DNA of 64,000 nucleotides from Brevibacterium sp. p3-SID960 (lineage in GTDB: Bacteria; Actinomycetota; Actinomycetes; Actinomycetales; Brevibacteriaceae), in contig NZ_JALXKS010000007.1 in NCBI RefSeq assembly GCF_025144725.1, positions 1 to 64,000 on the forward strand, in the 5' to 3' direction. The notes beneath the pieces were generated by a model that ran no database searches, was not told the DNA's origin, and worked only from the letters and a program-made list of their open reading frames with translations. The translations under genes and the position numbers were made by a program. Shown one piece after another: positions 60,483 through 64,000 of the stretch (positions are counted from its first letter, which is position 1; every line of letters starts with the position of its first letter).

Positions 60483-60621
60483 ACCGGAAGCGCGAGTCCG
60501 CAGACCGCGTTGAGAGCCGTTGAGAGCCCTTGAGACGAGTCGGAGTACGTTTGCTGGGCTGAAAACATGGAAAAAGGCCGATTGCGGGCCGCGCAGGGCA
60601 TGATCTTGCCGCGCGAGCAGG

Positions 60622-62658
<2,037 letters not shown>

Positions 62659-62780
62659 TCCACCGGCCCGGCCTGCCGCCGGCATCCCAGACTCCCACCG
62701 CCTCGGGAGCGGGGCAGCAGGCCGGATGCCATTGAAGAGTTTCTGCACACGACTGATGAATACAAGAGGTAAACAGCCCC

Positions 62781-64000
<1,220 letters not shown>

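Overview
The window is high-GC actinobacterial chromosome around the replication origin. Family content and gene order (GC-rich codon use, HspR/HAIR heat-shock control, a CwlM-like protein, DUF6049, MurJ next to a kinase-like protein, dnaA-dnaN-recF-DUF721-gyrB-gyrA) point to Actinobacteria, probably Micrococcales and possibly Brevibacteriaceae. Genus is inference; no rRNA or tRNA is present.

Layout. 164-4111: a four-gene osmolyte (glycine betaine/choline type) ABC transporter with overlapping genes. 4440-12217: a baeRF3-like protein behind a near-leaderless promoter, a ribH 3' remnant, a beta-propeller lipoprotein, pdxS with a divergent MocR regulator, an SDR protein, a CPBP protease-like protein, a 43-codon repeat ORF and a small conserved gene. 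12260-16945: dnaK-grpE-dnaJ-hspR with two HAIR operators and a strong terminator. 17004-19012: a Pro-rich membrane protein whose 5' end contains long poly-C tracts, and a cytochrome b/b6-type membrane protein. 19178-22279: an accessory patch with a lower-GC LysE exporter/CGNR regulator pair between two inverted pieces of one IS5-type element, plus gene remnants. 22280-26231: a LysR regulator divergent from a symporter, a 61-aa membrane protein and a DadA-like oxidoreductase. 26259-29003: a DUF445 protein, a decayed lipoprotein and a TipA-like regulator.

29118-38402 (minus strand): the rpsF-ssb-rpsR-rplI operon, a GT87-like membrane protein, a class A PBP, an acyl-CoA synthetase and the CCA-adding enzyme. 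38472-48499 (plus strand): Nudix, DUF6049, murJ, a pseudokinase, trxB, trxA and a CwlM-like protein. This is the block seen near the origin of mycobacteria, but with no sigM-type sigma factor between the pseudokinase and trxB. 48488-54383: parB, parA, rsmG, khpB, yidC, yidD, rnpA and rpmH on the minus strand with six parS sites. 54384-64000: DnaA boxes, dnaA, a second origin candidate, dnaN, recF, a DUF721 gene, an M50 protease, gyrB and the start of gyrA, all on the plus strand. The strand switch at dnaA fits divergent replication.

The most unusual features are an amidase-fold protein lacking its zinc and catalytic residues, a kinase-fold protein without catalytic motifs, a MocR regulator lacking its PLP lysine, parS sites that are also codons of parB, a tiny repeat ORF coupled at both ends, a C14 tract at a gene start, and several tandem repeats placed at or across stop codons.
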